Assembly (NCBI GenBank): GCA_020634155.1
Contig: JACKCI010000001.1
Coordinates: 620,001 to 684,000, forward strand
Direction of reading: 5' to 3'
Length of the DNA: 64,000 nt
Origin: Anaerolineales bacterium
GTDB lineage: Bacteria; Chloroflexota; Anaerolineae; Aggregatilineales; J027
In this document: positions 1 to 8,338 of the stretch, in pieces
How the letters are laid out: every line of letters starts with the position of its first letter
Position numbering within the stretch: position 1 is the stretch's first letter
Notes under the pieces: model-generated
Databases searched by the model: none
What the model saw: only the letters and a program-made list of their open reading frames with translations
Told to the model about the DNA's origin: nothing
Translations under genes and position numbers: made by a program

Positions 1-1499
1 TCGGCACGTCGCAGGTCTTGGGTGCCTTGTTGAACCATATAGCCTTGATACTCGGCCCCATCACTGAGAAAGACCTCCCAGCCGCTGAGTAACATACGGG
101 GAGCGCTCAGGCCAGCCGCACAAAATTGGCAGTCAACGGGAATCCATTCCCCATTATAGCGTCGTGCAAAGTGGAGATGGGTTGCCGTTGAAAAGCCGCC
201 TTCACACGAGGGGTGTCCAAGGTTATCGCCTGTATTGACACGGGTACCCGCCTTGATGATGTCGCGGGTCGCCATATGTAAATAAACAATTGTCCATCCG
301 GTATGCTCATTGCTATCATAATCGAGATCAAGCACCACATAGCCATAGCCACTACGGGCTATCACACCGGGGGCCGCAGCCGTCGCCCAATAATCCGACA
401 CATAGCAATAGCCCTCTGTCGCCAACAATTCGTCAGTTGGAGCAGGTGGGGCAAAGTCAATCGCGGCCCATGCGCTACCTGTGTTATAGCCACCATGTGG
501 CCCACCCGTGAAATACCATGTTTCGCCTGCTGCGAAGGGAAACGTCAAGGTTGGTTGCTGCAAATCAGGCGGGGTCAATGGCTCCTTAGCAGCACGGAAA
601 GGATCGCCAAACAAGGATAGATAGGTTTGGAAAAAGCCTTGCTCACTGACATCAATGGCCCATTGTGCAGCAGTGCTGGTTTTGGCGAAAAAGTATTGCA
701 CCGCTACTGTTCCCGCATTTAGGTCTGGCGCAAACACTAAGGGTGAGCCATCAATATAGGTCGTTGCTTCGAGGCCGCGATAGCGCCAGCCATAGTAGCC
801 CTCATTGAGGATATTGGCTGCAAACAACACCTGACGCAACATCCCTTGGCGGGCGGGGTCTACATAGTTCATGGGGTAAATCGTGACTTGAGCCTCAAGG
901 CTCGGCTGCGACAACCAACCCCCTTTGTACTCTAATAAGGCCAGTAGCAGGCGCGGATTGACACTGTAGTCCATCGCCACTTGATCGATAATCTGCACCC
1001 CACTCCACAACTCTTCGCCAAGTTGCTCACTATAGACTCGCAAGAACCCCGGTTTGAGCTTGATGTAGGTAAAGATGTCAAACCCAACTGTTGTTGGGCC
1101 ATATACCAACTCACTATCGGGAATGATTTTGAAGCTCGTTCCCGTGTTTACCGCGGATACCGATGGAATTTGCAACAACTGCCCAACCTCAAGCTGATTA
1201 GCATCTGCAATCCCGTTAGCTTGGATAATTTGCTCCAATGAAACGCCAAAGCGGGCAGCAATCATCGCAAGCGTATCACCAGCCTGCACAGTGTAGACTC
1301 CATTATTGATTTCCATTGGGAAGCGAGCAGGATTCGGCGTGGGCTGAATCGGGGTGGGCGTCGGCTGCGTGGGTGTATCCGTAGAGAATAACATCATGGG
1401 GGTAGCGGTCACTTGAATCACATTCTCAGAACCGGGACGCGAACACGCAAACACCGCCCCCATCATCAATAGCACCACACCGATTACCTGTTTTCTCAT
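1..1499 (-). CDS. LysM-domain M23 family peptidase lipoprotein (3' end outside window)
   Basis: Partial gene: the frame is open from the ATG at 1499 to the window edge, so the C-terminus is missing. The protein begins with a lipoprotein signal peptide (lipobox VFAC, Cys19), followed by a Pro/Thr-rich linker (about residues 35-52), a LysM repeat (about 58-102, with AGDTLAMIAARFGVS and an IPS end) and a long middle region. A zinc peptidase M23 domain follows, with an upstream His/Asp motif near 'GPHGGYN...AIDFAP' and the HLHF motif at residues 441-444. LysM binds glycan and M23 enzymes cut peptidoglycan cross-links, so a cell-wall hydrolase on the outer membrane face is likely. The family call is firm; the substrate is inferred. 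Confidence 0.88.
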   Translation of the reverse strand, partial: MRKQVIGVVLLMMGAVFACSRPGSENVIQVTATPMMLFSTDTPTQPTPTPIQPTPNPARFPMEINNGVYTVQAGDTLAMIAARFGVSLEQIIQANGIADANQLEVGQLLQIPSVSAVNTGTSFKIIPDSELVYGPTTVGFDIFTYIKLKPGFLRVYSEQLGEELWSGVQIIDQVAMDYSVNPRLLLALLEYKGGWLSQPSLEAQVTIYPMNYVDPARQGMLRQVLFAANILNEGYYGWRYRGLEATTYIDGSPLVFAPDLNAGTVAVQYFFAKTSTAAQWAIDVSEQGFFQTYLSLFGDPFRAAKEPLTPPDLQQPTLTFPFAAGETWYFTGGPHGGYNTGSAWAAIDFAPPAPTDELLATEGYCYVSDYWATAAAPGVIARSGYGYVVLDLDYDSNEHTGWTIVYLHMATRDIIKAGTRVNTGDNLGHPSCEGGFSTATHLHFARRYNGEWIPVDCQFCAAGLSAPRMLLSGWEVFLSDGAEYQGYMVQQGTQDLRRA

Positions 1500-1502
1500 A
1501 AC

Positions 1503-2489
1503 TTACAACGCCTTTCCCAACAATGGGAACGCAACATCTAACCGATAACTGGTATTGCTATGACCGTCGGGGAATTCCTCAAAGTGGTGATCAATACCCA
1601 AGGTCTCTAAGCGCTGGTGTATCAGCCGTGCGCCCACCTGCAAATGGTATTCATCATAGCTCCCCACCTCCAGCACAATTGCCCGCATCTGACGCAAGGC
1701 CGCTTGATGAGTGGGTTGCTCAATCATCCGCACGGGGTCAAACTGTAACCAGCGTTCCCACACCGATGGCACTAAGGCACCTGTCTCTAAGTCTATCGGA
1801 GAATCAAAGCCAAGGGGTGCTTCAGAATTGGGGCCGTAGGCCATACACTGCATAAGCGTATGAATTGCTTCCCAAAAATCACCCCGCTTAGGGTGGATGG
1901 TCGGAATATCACGCAGGAAAGCCTCATAGCCGCCCCACTTTTTCATCTGGCCCTGCAAATGTGCCAAGGCCGGCATTACGGTATATTCCCAATAGCTGTC
2001 CGGCGCACGCGCCGCCAACGCATGGAACACATCAGGATGACGCATCGCCAGCGTCAAGGCACCATAGCCTCCGCTGCTATGGCCCAATACCCCTCGCCGT
2101 GAAATATCCGTGCGGAACGTAACATCCACAAGGGGCATAATCTCCTTGAGCAAGTAGGTCTCATAGTTGCCAATTGGGGAATCCATGAACTGAGACCCAC
2201 CCACCCGTGTCCAGCAATCGGGCATGACCACAATAACAGAAGGCATAGCCCCACTGCCGATCAAGCGGTCAAGGCGGCCACCCAATGGCTCATCATATTG
2301 ATTCCAGCCCACATAATAATAGTGAGTACGCCCATGACTGCTTAGGAAGTACACCGTCGGATAATGGTGGGCGGTGTTGGAGTCGTAATCAGGCGGCAGA
2401 TATACCGCTACCTCACGCTGGGTGGGGTCTTGGAAAGCATTACCCTGCAAAGCTTGACTATCCAATTGTAGATATTGAATTGCGGACAT
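1503..2489 (-). CDS. Putative esterase, alpha/beta hydrolase of the esterase D type
   Basis: A 328-residue protein with no signal peptide, so probably cytoplasmic. The nucleophile elbow GHSSGG (Ser138) and a late DGHS motif (about residue 310) give the Ser and His of an alpha/beta-hydrolase triad. The N-terminal 'REVAVYLPPDYD' and 'YPTVYFLSSHG' are typical of the PF00756 esterase family, which includes S-formylglutathione hydrolase, enterochelin esterase and mycolyltransferase relatives. The start is supported by GAAAGG nine bases upstream of the ATG. It lies 3 bp upstream of the LysM peptidase gene on the same strand, so the two are probably co-transcribed. Substrate unknown. Confidence 0.82.
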   Translation of the reverse strand: MSAIQYLQLDSQALQGNAFQDPTQREVAVYLPPDYDSNTAHHYPTVYFLSSHGRTHYYYVGWNQYDEPLGGRLDRLIGSGAMPSVIVVMPDCWTRVGGSQFMDSPIGNYETYLLKEIMPLVDVTFRTDISRRGVLGHSSGGYGALTLAMRHPDVFHALAARAPDSYWEYTVMPALAHLQGQMKKWGGYEAFLRDIPTIHPKRGDFWEAIHTLMQCMAYGPNSEAPLGFDSPIDLETGALVPSVWERWLQFDPVRMIEQPTHQAALRQMRAIVLEVGSYDEYHLQVGARLIHQRLETLGIDHHFEEFPDGHSNTSYRLDVAFPLLGKAL

Positions 2490-2602
2490 AAAACACTACC
2501 TTTCCAAGCGCGATTCTAACTGCCTGCTTGGTCAAGAGCAAGTTTCAACCTTGCCAATCCCCCCCTTTTTACGGTAAGATGTTGCCCGCATAACAACCTT
2601 CC

Positions 2603-2618
2603 GTCCGCGAAACCGGAC
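2603..2618 (+). promoter_or_regulatory. Leader hairpin upstream of rpsF, possible S6:S18 autoregulatory site
   Basis: GTCCG and CGGAC form a 5-bp hairpin around the loop CGAAAC, with CCG just 5' of it, about 10 bases before the rpsF ribosome site (GGAAAGGA, 2628-2635). Many bacteria regulate rpsF operons through an mRNA leader bound by the S6:S18 complex, with CCG as a key element. Position and CCG content fit; the structural match was not tested. Confidence 0.3.
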
Positions 2619-2646
2619 AAACCCATGGAAAGGATATACAGTTAAC

Positions 2647-2937
2647 GTGAAGCGTGCTTACGAAATCACCTATATTTTGCCTGCTGGTATTCCAGAAGAA
2701 GAGCAAAAGACCGTCGAAGAACGGGTTGCCGAATGGATTAATACCGCAGGTGGGGAACTCACCAAAACCAGTCATTGGGGCCGTCGCCGTTTAGCTTATA
2801 ATATCGGCACCAACCGCGAAGGCTACTACATTTACCTCGAAGCCAATATTGACCCCGAACAACTCAAAGATTTTGATCGACGCATGACACTCGAACAAAA
2901 TATCATCCGCTATTTGGTGGTGCGTACCGAAGAATAG
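2647..2937 (+). CDS. rpsF: 30S ribosomal protein bS6
   Basis: A 96-residue bS6 protein of usual length. 'YEITYILPAGIPEE', 'HWGRRRLAYNIG.NREGYYIYLEA' and the C-terminal 'EQNIIRYLVVR' match the family throughout. bS6 binds bS18 on the 30S platform. The start codon is GTG, chosen because the strong GGAAAGGA site lies about 12 bases upstream and the first residues align with the family. It is the first gene of rpsF-ssb-rpsR, with ssb starting 6 bp after its stop. A weak promoter candidate (TTGCCA at 2551, TAAGAT at 2575) lies upstream. Confidence 0.97.
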   Translation: MKRAYEITYILPAGIPEEEQKTVEERVAEWINTAGGELTKTSHWGRRRLAYNIGTNREGYYIYLEANIDPEQLKDFDRRMTLEQNIIRYLVVRTEE

Positions 2938-2943
2938 GTCGTT

Positions 2944-3339
2944 ATGAGCCGCGGACTAAACAAAGTCATGGTCATTGGGCATTTGGGGCGTGACCCCGAA
3001 ATCCGTTATACCCCTAGCGGTCGCCCCGTCACGAGCTTCAATGTGGTCACCAGCCGCACATGGACCTCGTATGAAGGTGAGCGCAAAGAAGAAACCGAAT
3101 GGTTTAATGTGGTAGCATGGGGTCCTTTGGCCGAAATCTGCAACCAGCACCTCACTAAGGGCCAACAGGTCTATATTGAGGGTCGTCTTCAGACACGCGG
3201 CTGGTCAGATGAACAAGGTCGGCGGCACTATCGAACCGAAGTGGTAGCACAAGAAATGATTATCCTCGGAGACCGTAGCGGCGCTCGGTTCTCTGAGCCA
3301 GAGTTTCCAGATACTGACCCAGATGATTACGCCTTTTAA
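2944..3339 (+). CDS. ssb: Single-stranded DNA-binding protein
   Basis: A 131-residue SSB. The OB-fold spans about residues 4-108 ('NKVMVIGHLGRDPEIRYTPSG', 'TEWFNVVAWGPLAE', 'YIEGRLQTRGW'). A short linker leads to the acidic tail DTDPDDYAF, a variant of the DDDIPF tip that recruits repair and replication partners. It is shorter than the roughly 170-residue enterobacterial protein because the linker is very brief. It sits between rpsF and rpsR, the classic arrangement, and is probably translated from the same mRNA. Confidence 0.96.
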   Translation: MSRGLNKVMVIGHLGRDPEIRYTPSGRPVTSFNVVTSRTWTSYEGERKEETEWFNVVAWGPLAEICNQHLTKGQQVYIEGRLQTRGWSDEQGRRHYRTEVVAQEMIILGDRSGARFSEPEFPDTDPDDYAF

Positions 3340-3358
3340 GCAAGGAGAACACGCATAA

Positions 3359-3703
3359 ATGGACAACGAACGCAATTTGTCCGATGAAATGGATTTTGAA
3401 GATCAAGAAGATGCCCCAGAAACCGGGGGACGTAGCCGCTCCTCACATGGTGGTGGTCGTAGCCCACGTGGTGGAATGCGACGTGGCCGTCGGCGCGGGT
3501 GTCCTTTCAAAGTCAATGGCAAATGCAAGGTCGATTACAAAGATGTAGAGACCTTGAAAATCTATCTTACTGAAACGGGCAAGATTCGCCCACGCCGCCA
3601 AACAGGTGCCTGCGCCAAGTGCCAACGCAAACTTGCTTTGGCTGTTAAGCGTGCGCGGTTCCTCGCTCTGTTGCCGACTTCCCCGCACCAAGTGCGGAAA
3701 TAA
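3359..3703 (+). CDS. rpsR: 30S ribosomal protein bS18, zinc-ribbon type with N-terminal extension
   Basis: The C-terminal 70 residues are bS18 ('VDYKDVETLKIYLTETGKI', 'CAKCQRKLALAVKRARFLALLP'). Four cysteines (CPFK..GKC and CAKC) indicate the zinc-binding C+ form. About 45 residues precede the domain: first acidic (SDEMDFEDQEDAPE), then Ser/Arg/Gly-rich (GGRSRSSHGGGRSPRGGMRRGRRRG). Most bS18 proteins are 75-90 residues and lack this. AAGGAGAA upstream supports the start. It is the last gene of the cluster; rplI does not follow. Confidence 0.95.
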   Translation: MDNERNLSDEMDFEDQEDAPETGGRSRSSHGGGRSPRGGMRRGRRRGCPFKVNGKCKVDYKDVETLKIYLTETGKIRPRRQTGACAKCQRKLALAVKRARFLALLPTSPHQVRK

Positions 3704-3714
3704 TTTATTCGTTT

Positions 3715-3741
3715 CCGTGTTGTAAAACACGGTTTATTTTT
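3715..3741 (+). terminator. Rho-independent terminator after rpsF-ssb-rpsR
   Basis: CCGTGTT and AACACGG form a 7-bp stem with loop GTAA, followed by TTTATTTTT. It ends the ribosomal cluster just before the foldase gene. Confidence 0.85.
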
Positions 3742-3763
3742 GTGACGCCCTAAGAGAGGTTCT

Positions 3764-5206
3764 ATGGCAAAGCGGAACACAACCGGTATGCCGCGCAAGG
3801 AACGTGACCTCGAAGCGCGGAAAAGAATGTCCAAAGCGGAAAGAGACCGCTATTATCAACAATATGCTTTGATTGGTGCCGCTGCTACCGTCGGGATTAT
3901 CGCGTTGGTCTTGCTCGGTGCGCTCATCTGGGACTTTGTGTATATCCCACAACAGAGCATTACCGAAGTCAACGGTGAAGGCATCAAGACCAGTGCTTTT
4001 CAAAAGCGGGTCAAGGCCGAGCGCTGGCTCCTTTCTGACCAGCTACGCGAATACTATGACCAAGTTGGCAGCGCTGACCTTGTGCGTCAGCAACTCGAAC
4101 AACTGGATGCCGTCAGTATCGGCACCCAAATCCTGAACGACATGGAGTTGCAGGTACTCTTAGAGCAAGAAGCCGAGCGACGTGGTGTTAAGGTTGACGA
4201 AGACTGGGTGCAGTCACAGGTTGATAGCTACATCACAGCCTTGACCAACCGTAGCCTGACACCAACCCCCACCAGTGAACCCACTGAACCCACCACACCC
4301 ACCGCGACCTTGCTCATTACGGCTACTCCATCCAACACGCCTGCGCCTACCAATACACCCACCAATACACCGCTGCCAACTGTGACGAATTGTGAGGGTG
4401 ACGATTGCGCGACAGTGACACCGTTCCCGACAGCCACCATCACCCCCACCGCCACCGAGACTCCCGACCAAACCCCCACCCCAACCGAAACACCATTGGG
4501 CTTCAATGATGTCAAGGCTACCGTGGAGAAGTATGAGTCTAATCTGTATAACAATGCCGATGATGATGCCAGCATTGACAGGGACACCCTGCGTGATATT
4601 TTCTACTTCCGCGCCTTGCGTGAAGCGCTCCAAGAAGATGTCACCAACGAGTTGATTGCCAATGGTGAACTCCAAGAGCAACGACTCTGGGCCAACACCC
4701 GCCACATCTTGATTAGTGTGCCAACCGAGTTACAGCCAACAGGCGAATTTGACGCCTCGATTTGCAGTAGCGAAGAGTGGGCACCCTATCGTGATGAGAC
4801 CTTGCAAGTATTGGAATTGCTCAACAATGGCGAACCCTTTGCGACGCTGGCTGAGGCCATGTCTGACGACCCCGGTAGTGCCGCTAATGGTGGTATGCTA
4901 GGCGAAGAGGCTGATGTAGAAGGCACCTATGTAGCACCCTTCGCCCAAGCGATTAAGACTGGCGAAATCGGTGCTTACATTGGCCCAGTCTGTACCCAAT
5001 TCGGCTACCATATCATCCAAGTCTTTGACCGCGAGATTCGGGATATTCCCGAAGCGGAAATGGACAGCCTTAAAAGTTCCGCCTATAGTGAGTGGGAAAA
5101 CAACTTGCTAGCAGGAGCCGATATTCAACGGGTCGATGATTGGCTAGACCGTATCCCTGAAAAGCCGGATTTCGAGAAGCTGCTAGACGATATTCTCAAT
5201 CCATAG
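3764..5206 (+). CDS. Membrane-anchored PpiC-type (parvulin) peptidyl-prolyl isomerase
   Basis: A 480-residue protein with a basic cytoplasmic N-terminus, one transmembrane segment (about residues 31-60) and an extracellular part. The N-terminal region resembles the SurA/PrsA chaperone arm. Residues about 168-250 are an unusual Pro/Thr-rich insert (repeats like PTPT, TPTNTP, TPTETP). A parvulin domain follows at about 315-425 ('NTRHILISV', 'FATLAEAMSDDPGSAANGG', 'FGYHIIQVFDRE'). The likely role is folding of secreted proteins. The start ATG follows AGAGAGGTT. It is separated from rpsR by a terminator and followed by another, so it is probably monocistronic. Confidence 0.88.
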   Translation: MAKRNTTGMPRKERDLEARKRMSKAERDRYYQQYALIGAAATVGIIALVLLGALIWDFVYIPQQSITEVNGEGIKTSAFQKRVKAERWLLSDQLREYYDQVGSADLVRQQLEQLDAVSIGTQILNDMELQVLLEQEAERRGVKVDEDWVQSQVDSYITALTNRSLTPTPTSEPTEPTTPTATLLITATPSNTPAPTNTPTNTPLPTVTNCEGDDCATVTPFPTATITPTATETPDQTPTPTETPLGFNDVKATVEKYESNLYNNADDDASIDRDTLRDIFYFRALREALQEDVTNELIANGELQEQRLWANTRHILISVPTELQPTGEFDASICSSEEWAPYRDETLQVLELLNNGEPFATLAEAMSDDPGSAANGGMLGEEADVEGTYVAPFAQAIKTGEIGAYIGPVCTQFGYHIIQVFDREIRDIPEAEMDSLKSSAYSEWENNLLAGADIQRVDDWLDRIPEKPDFEKLLDDILNP

Positions 5207-5233
5207 GCTATTCGCTCAATAACTTGAAGTCTC

Positions 5234-5273
5234 AAACACGCATCCGAATCCCTTGGGTGCGTGTTTACTTTTT
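5234..5273 (+). terminator. Rho-independent terminator after the PpiC gene
   Basis: AAACACGCA and TGCGTGTTT form a 9-bp stem around a 15-base loop that can pair further (TCC/GGG), followed by ACTTTTT. Confidence 0.75.
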
Positions 5274-5368
5274 GGAGTTTGCACCATAAGAAACTATCCC
5301 CCCCCATTCGCACCCCTTAAGGTATAATGTGGCGCGATTAATCACTCGTTTGACTTGAAGGAGTCATA

Positions 5369-6061
5369 ATGTCTAAAGAAGAACAACGTCAAGTCGCTGC
5401 GGAAGGTCTTGGTACCTTTATGTTGGTACTGGTTGGGGCAGGCGCAGTGGCCCTCAATCCGGGAAATCTGGTTGTAGCGGCCCTTGCCCATGGCCTCATT
5501 CTTGTGGCAATTATCGCTACCTACGGGCATATCTCTGGCGCTCATGTGAATCCTGCTGTCACATTTGGCCTTTTCCTCGGCGGCAAAATCGAATTTCGAC
5601 GGGCAGGCTTTTATTGGATTGCACAATTTATTGGGGCGCTGGTTGCCGGGGTTATCCTCCGTATTATACTTCCTGACCCCTCCACGATGGGGCAAACGGT
5701 GCCTGCCGCAAATATCAATTCTCTTGATGTGGTATTGGTAGAGGGGATTTTGACCTTTTTCTTGGTGAGCGTGGTCTACCAAGCTGCTGCCTATGGCAAG
5801 GGTGGTATATTGACCCCTGTCCTTATCGGGTTAACCCTTGCAGGGTGTATCTTGCTTGGCGGCCCCATGACGGGTGCATCACTCAACCCAGCCCGCACCC
5901 TTGGCCCAGCCCTGCTTGCTGAAAATGGTCAGAACTTGATGGAAGTCGGTACGTACTGGTTCGGCATTTTCCTTGGGGCGGCCTTTGCGGGCTTCATTCA
6001 AACGGATATGTTTGCGCCCGAAGAACACGCACCCGTCAAAAGAGGTTCAAAGAAGAAATAA
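5369..6061 (+). CDS. Aquaporin / MIP family channel
   Basis: A 230-residue integral membrane protein with six hydrophobic segments and both half-helix signatures: HVNPAVTFG near residue 61 and SLNPARTLGP near 172. The second motif continues as NPART rather than NPARD, which favours a water channel over a glycerol facilitator. The Lys-rich C-terminus is cytoplasmic. GAAGGAGT gives good ribosome-site spacing. A -10 like hexamer TATAAT at 5323-5328 is upstream without a clear -35. The PanE-like gene starts 4 bp after the stop and may be co-transcribed. Confidence 0.92.
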   Translation: MSKEEQRQVAAEGLGTFMLVLVGAGAVALNPGNLVVAALAHGLILVAIIATYGHISGAHVNPAVTFGLFLGGKIEFRRAGFYWIAQFIGALVAGVILRIILPDPSTMGQTVPAANINSLDVVLVEGILTFFLVSVVYQAAAYGKGGILTPVLIGLTLAGCILLGGPMTGASLNPARTLGPALLAENGQNLMEVGTYWFGIFLGAAFAGFIQTDMFAPEEHAPVKRGSKKK

Positions 6062-6064
6062 GCT

Positions 6065-7114
6065 ATGCGCTTATTGGTTTGGGGAGCGAGTCCGACCGCT
6101 GCATGGTTAGCGGCTCGCTTCCATCACCTAGGCTACGAAACCATTTGGCTCACCCAAGAACCGATTGCTGCTACCGTAAAGCGCTTCGGTCTTGAACTCA
6201 TTAGCCCCCATTACCGCGAGACCTACAGTGACCTAACTATAGAAACTCATCCCGAAAATGTCCTCAAGCCGCCCCTTGCATGGATTATCCTCGCTATGCC
6301 AACATGGGCGCTTAACGAAGCGGTGATGCAACTGGGCGCACGCATCCCCCCTAATAAATGCCCTGACATTCTGTTAGTGCAGCATGGCATTGGAGGCGTT
6401 GAAAAACTCACTACTTTTTTTGCTGAAGATAAGATTCTGTCCGCCATTTCAACGCGCACCTTTACATGGCCTATGCTGCCTAATGGTCAGATCGCCTTTG
6501 AATCTGTGGTCAGCGATGGCCTCGGTGGATTTGCGTTGAGTCAGCATGCTCACGCTCTCAAGATGGCCCACATGCTACACGTCGCTGGATTAGGCAATGC
6601 GCCAATCTATGAGCGCCCTAGCCTTCAATGGAGCCATCTTTTTTGGTCTATCCAAGCCAACGCCTTAGCCGCCATCTTAGACCTAGCTCCCCATGCCATC
6701 TATCAAAATCCAGAACTATTTGAGATTGAGTATCGCCAATTGCGTGAGGCAATAAGCGTAATTGACCATGAAAAAGTCCCGCTTGTGGAGCTACCGGGGG
6801 TGGATGTGCCGCGCTTGGCATGGCAAGTACGCCTGATTCCCAAGCGCCTATTGGCTCCCATCTTGCAAGTCAACGCCAAACCATCAAGCCTTAGAACCGA
6901 ATTGCACCAACAGTGGAAACGGAGCGATGCAGCATATTTAAATGGGATGGTCGCTAAGGCCGCCCATGACTATGGGATTACCGCCCCCATCAATCAAGCC
7001 CTTGCCATTAGCGTTACGGATATTGCCGAAAGGCGTGCCTTATGGAGCCAATTTAAGGGCAATCTCGATTATCTGCAAACAATTATCCGTGTGACATCCC
7101 GCCATGTGCGGTAA
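6065..7114 (+). CDS. Ketopantoate reductase-like (PanE/ApbA family) NAD(P)-dependent oxidoreductase
   Basis: A 349-residue two-domain protein. The N-terminus has a Rossmann start (LLVWGASPTAAWLAARF) with a degenerate glycine motif: the usual GxGxxG lacks its second Gly. The C-terminal helical domain retains the family pattern 'KPSSLRTELHQQWKRSDAAYLNGMV...YGITAPIN'. PanE reduces 2-dehydropantoate in pantothenate synthesis. Because of the weak dinucleotide motif and lack of other coenzyme A genes nearby, an exact PanE function is not assured. It follows the aquaporin gene by 3 bp. Confidence 0.75.
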   Translation: MRLLVWGASPTAAWLAARFHHLGYETIWLTQEPIAATVKRFGLELISPHYRETYSDLTIETHPENVLKPPLAWIILAMPTWALNEAVMQLGARIPPNKCPDILLVQHGIGGVEKLTTFFAEDKILSAISTRTFTWPMLPNGQIAFESVVSDGLGGFALSQHAHALKMAHMLHVAGLGNAPIYERPSLQWSHLFWSIQANALAAILDLAPHAIYQNPELFEIEYRQLREAISVIDHEKVPLVELPGVDVPRLAWQVRLIPKRLLAPILQVNAKPSSLRTELHQQWKRSDAAYLNGMVAKAAHDYGITAPINQALAISVTDIAERRALWSQFKGNLDYLQTIIRVTSRHVR

Positions 7115-7147
7115 AATTAGCCAATCAAGTCAAGTAAGGAGATTTCA

Positions 7148-7480
7148 ATGTCCGATAAAGCCTCATCTATTGCCGAAGTGTTCCAAGCCATCCCTACCCG
7201 CTTTAGCCCCAGTGCCGCGGCTGGTGTTGATGCCATTTTTCAATTTGATTTGAGTGGGGATAGCGGCGGCAAGTATTGGGTAAAGGTTGTCAATCAAGAG
7301 GTCGAAGTCCATGAAGGTGAGACCGAAAGCCCGTCCATCACGATTTTGGCAACCGCCGATGACTACCTCAGCATGGTCAACGGTGAAATCAACCCAATGA
7401 CCGCTTTTATGCAAGGCAAGGTCAAAGTCAAAGGCAATATGGGCCTCGCAATGAAACTACAAAGCATTTTCGGCCTCTAG
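7148..7480 (+). CDS. SCP2 sterol-transfer family protein
   Basis: A 110-residue single-domain SCP2 protein. 'FQFDLSGDSGGKYWVKVVNQEVEVHEGE', 'ATADDYLSMVNGEINPMTAFMQGKVKVKGNMGLAMKL' carry the lipid-tunnel fold signature, especially the 'G.l.p..afm.GK..vkGd..la..l' end. Such bacterial proteins bind acyl-CoA or other lipids in the cytoplasm. AAGGAG precedes the ATG. A strong hairpin follows the stop. The partner is unknown. Confidence 0.9.
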   Translation: MSDKASSIAEVFQAIPTRFSPSAAAGVDAIFQFDLSGDSGGKYWVKVVNQEVEVHEGETESPSITILATADDYLSMVNGEINPMTAFMQGKVKVKGNMGLAMKLQSIFGL

Positions 7481-7488
7481 TCGAAGCC

Positions 7489-7517
7489 GACGGACGCTAC
7501 TAATGATGGCGTCCGTC
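7489..7517. terminator. Bidirectional terminator between convergent genes
   Basis: GACGGACGC and GCGTCCGTC form a perfect 9-bp stem with an 11-base loop between the ends of the SCP2 gene and the minus-strand lipoprotein gene. The T-run is short (TTCCCTATT), so efficiency is uncertain. Confidence 0.65.
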
Positions 7518-7521
7518 TTCC

Positions 7522-8331
7522 CTATTCCTCACTTACAGGCTGCTCTGTCACACCCTCAGTCTCTGGTGAAATTCGACTGAACACATAAAACCCAAGAACA
7601 TCCGTCCAATCTTGCTGGGCATAATTGACGGATGGAGCAAAGTGGCTTTCGCGCTGGGGATCAACCACAATGAGCATGCTATCTGTCGCCTGACCAAAGG
7701 TCTCGGTTAGCAATCGCAGCAATTGCGCCGAGGCACTCCCTACATACCAGTTGCGCTCAGTATTGGTTGGGATTTGATAACGTGAACTCCAATTGGCAAC
7801 TGCCCGCGATGTAGCAAGTGAATTGATATTCAGATTCAAATACACAATCGGCGGAGCATCACCCACAATAGTTTGAGCAATTGTCCATAGGTTTTGATGT
7901 GATACACCGCAAGAATCACAGTCTGGGTCAAAAGTATGGATAATCAGCGTCATATCTGAGAACGAGTCCAATGAGTAGGTATTGCCATCTGTCGCGGTAA
8001 ACGTTCCCGCTAACCAATCGGTTGGCAAATAGACATTGCCAAGCAAATCCTCCTCAGACTCGACAAATCGGGTTGGGGTTGGGGTGCGGGTAACCACTCG
8101 CTCAGGGCGTGTGGGTGATGGTGGCGGAGTCAGTGTCTGCCCAATAATCGCACGGATAGTCTCAAAAGCGGCTGCTGTCATGGTCGGTGGGGCACCTGTT
8201 TGTACCCGCAGGGTAGCTGCACGGGCTTCCTGCCCCGTCAAGGGGTCAACTCGCGGCGTCGGTGGAGGGTCAGGCTCACATGCAGCGAGCATCAATAATG
8301 CCAGCAACAACCATAAGTGGATTTTGTGCAT
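7522..8331 (-). CDS. Thioredoxin-like (TlpA/redoxin type) lipoprotein
   Basis: The start is set at 8331 (MHKIHLWLLLALLMLAAC), which gives a clean lipoprotein signal with Cys at the lipobox and a ribosome site AGGTAAAAG; the frame runs 24 codons further upstream into the preceding gene. A Pro/Thr-rich linker follows, then a redoxin-like domain: 'LIIHTFDPDCDSCGVSH' supplies an ordinary CxxC (CDSC), and 'YVGSASAQLLRLLTETFGQATDSMLIVVDPQ' the second half. It probably acts on the outer membrane face in thiol redox. The start lies within the preceding glycosyltransferase transcript (8 bp from its stop), so they are likely co-expressed. Confidence 0.75.
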   Translation of the reverse strand: MHKIHLWLLLALLMLAACEPDPPPTPRVDPLTGQEARAATLRVQTGAPPTMTAAAFETIRAIIGQTLTPPPSPTRPERVVTRTPTPTRFVESEEDLLGNVYLPTDWLAGTFTATDGNTYSLDSFSDMTLIIHTFDPDCDSCGVSHQNLWTIAQTIVGDAPPIVYLNLNINSLATSRAVANWSSRYQIPTNTERNWYVGSASAQLLRLLTETFGQATDSMLIVVDPQRESHFAPSVNYAQQDWTDVLGFYVFSRISPETEGVTEQPVSEE

Positions 8332-8338
8332 ATGTCTT

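Noticed and set aside
4214..4705. Minus-strand open frames opposite the Pro/Thr-rich insert of the PpiC gene
   Set aside because: They arise from the biased codon pattern of the repeat and have no recognisable protein features.
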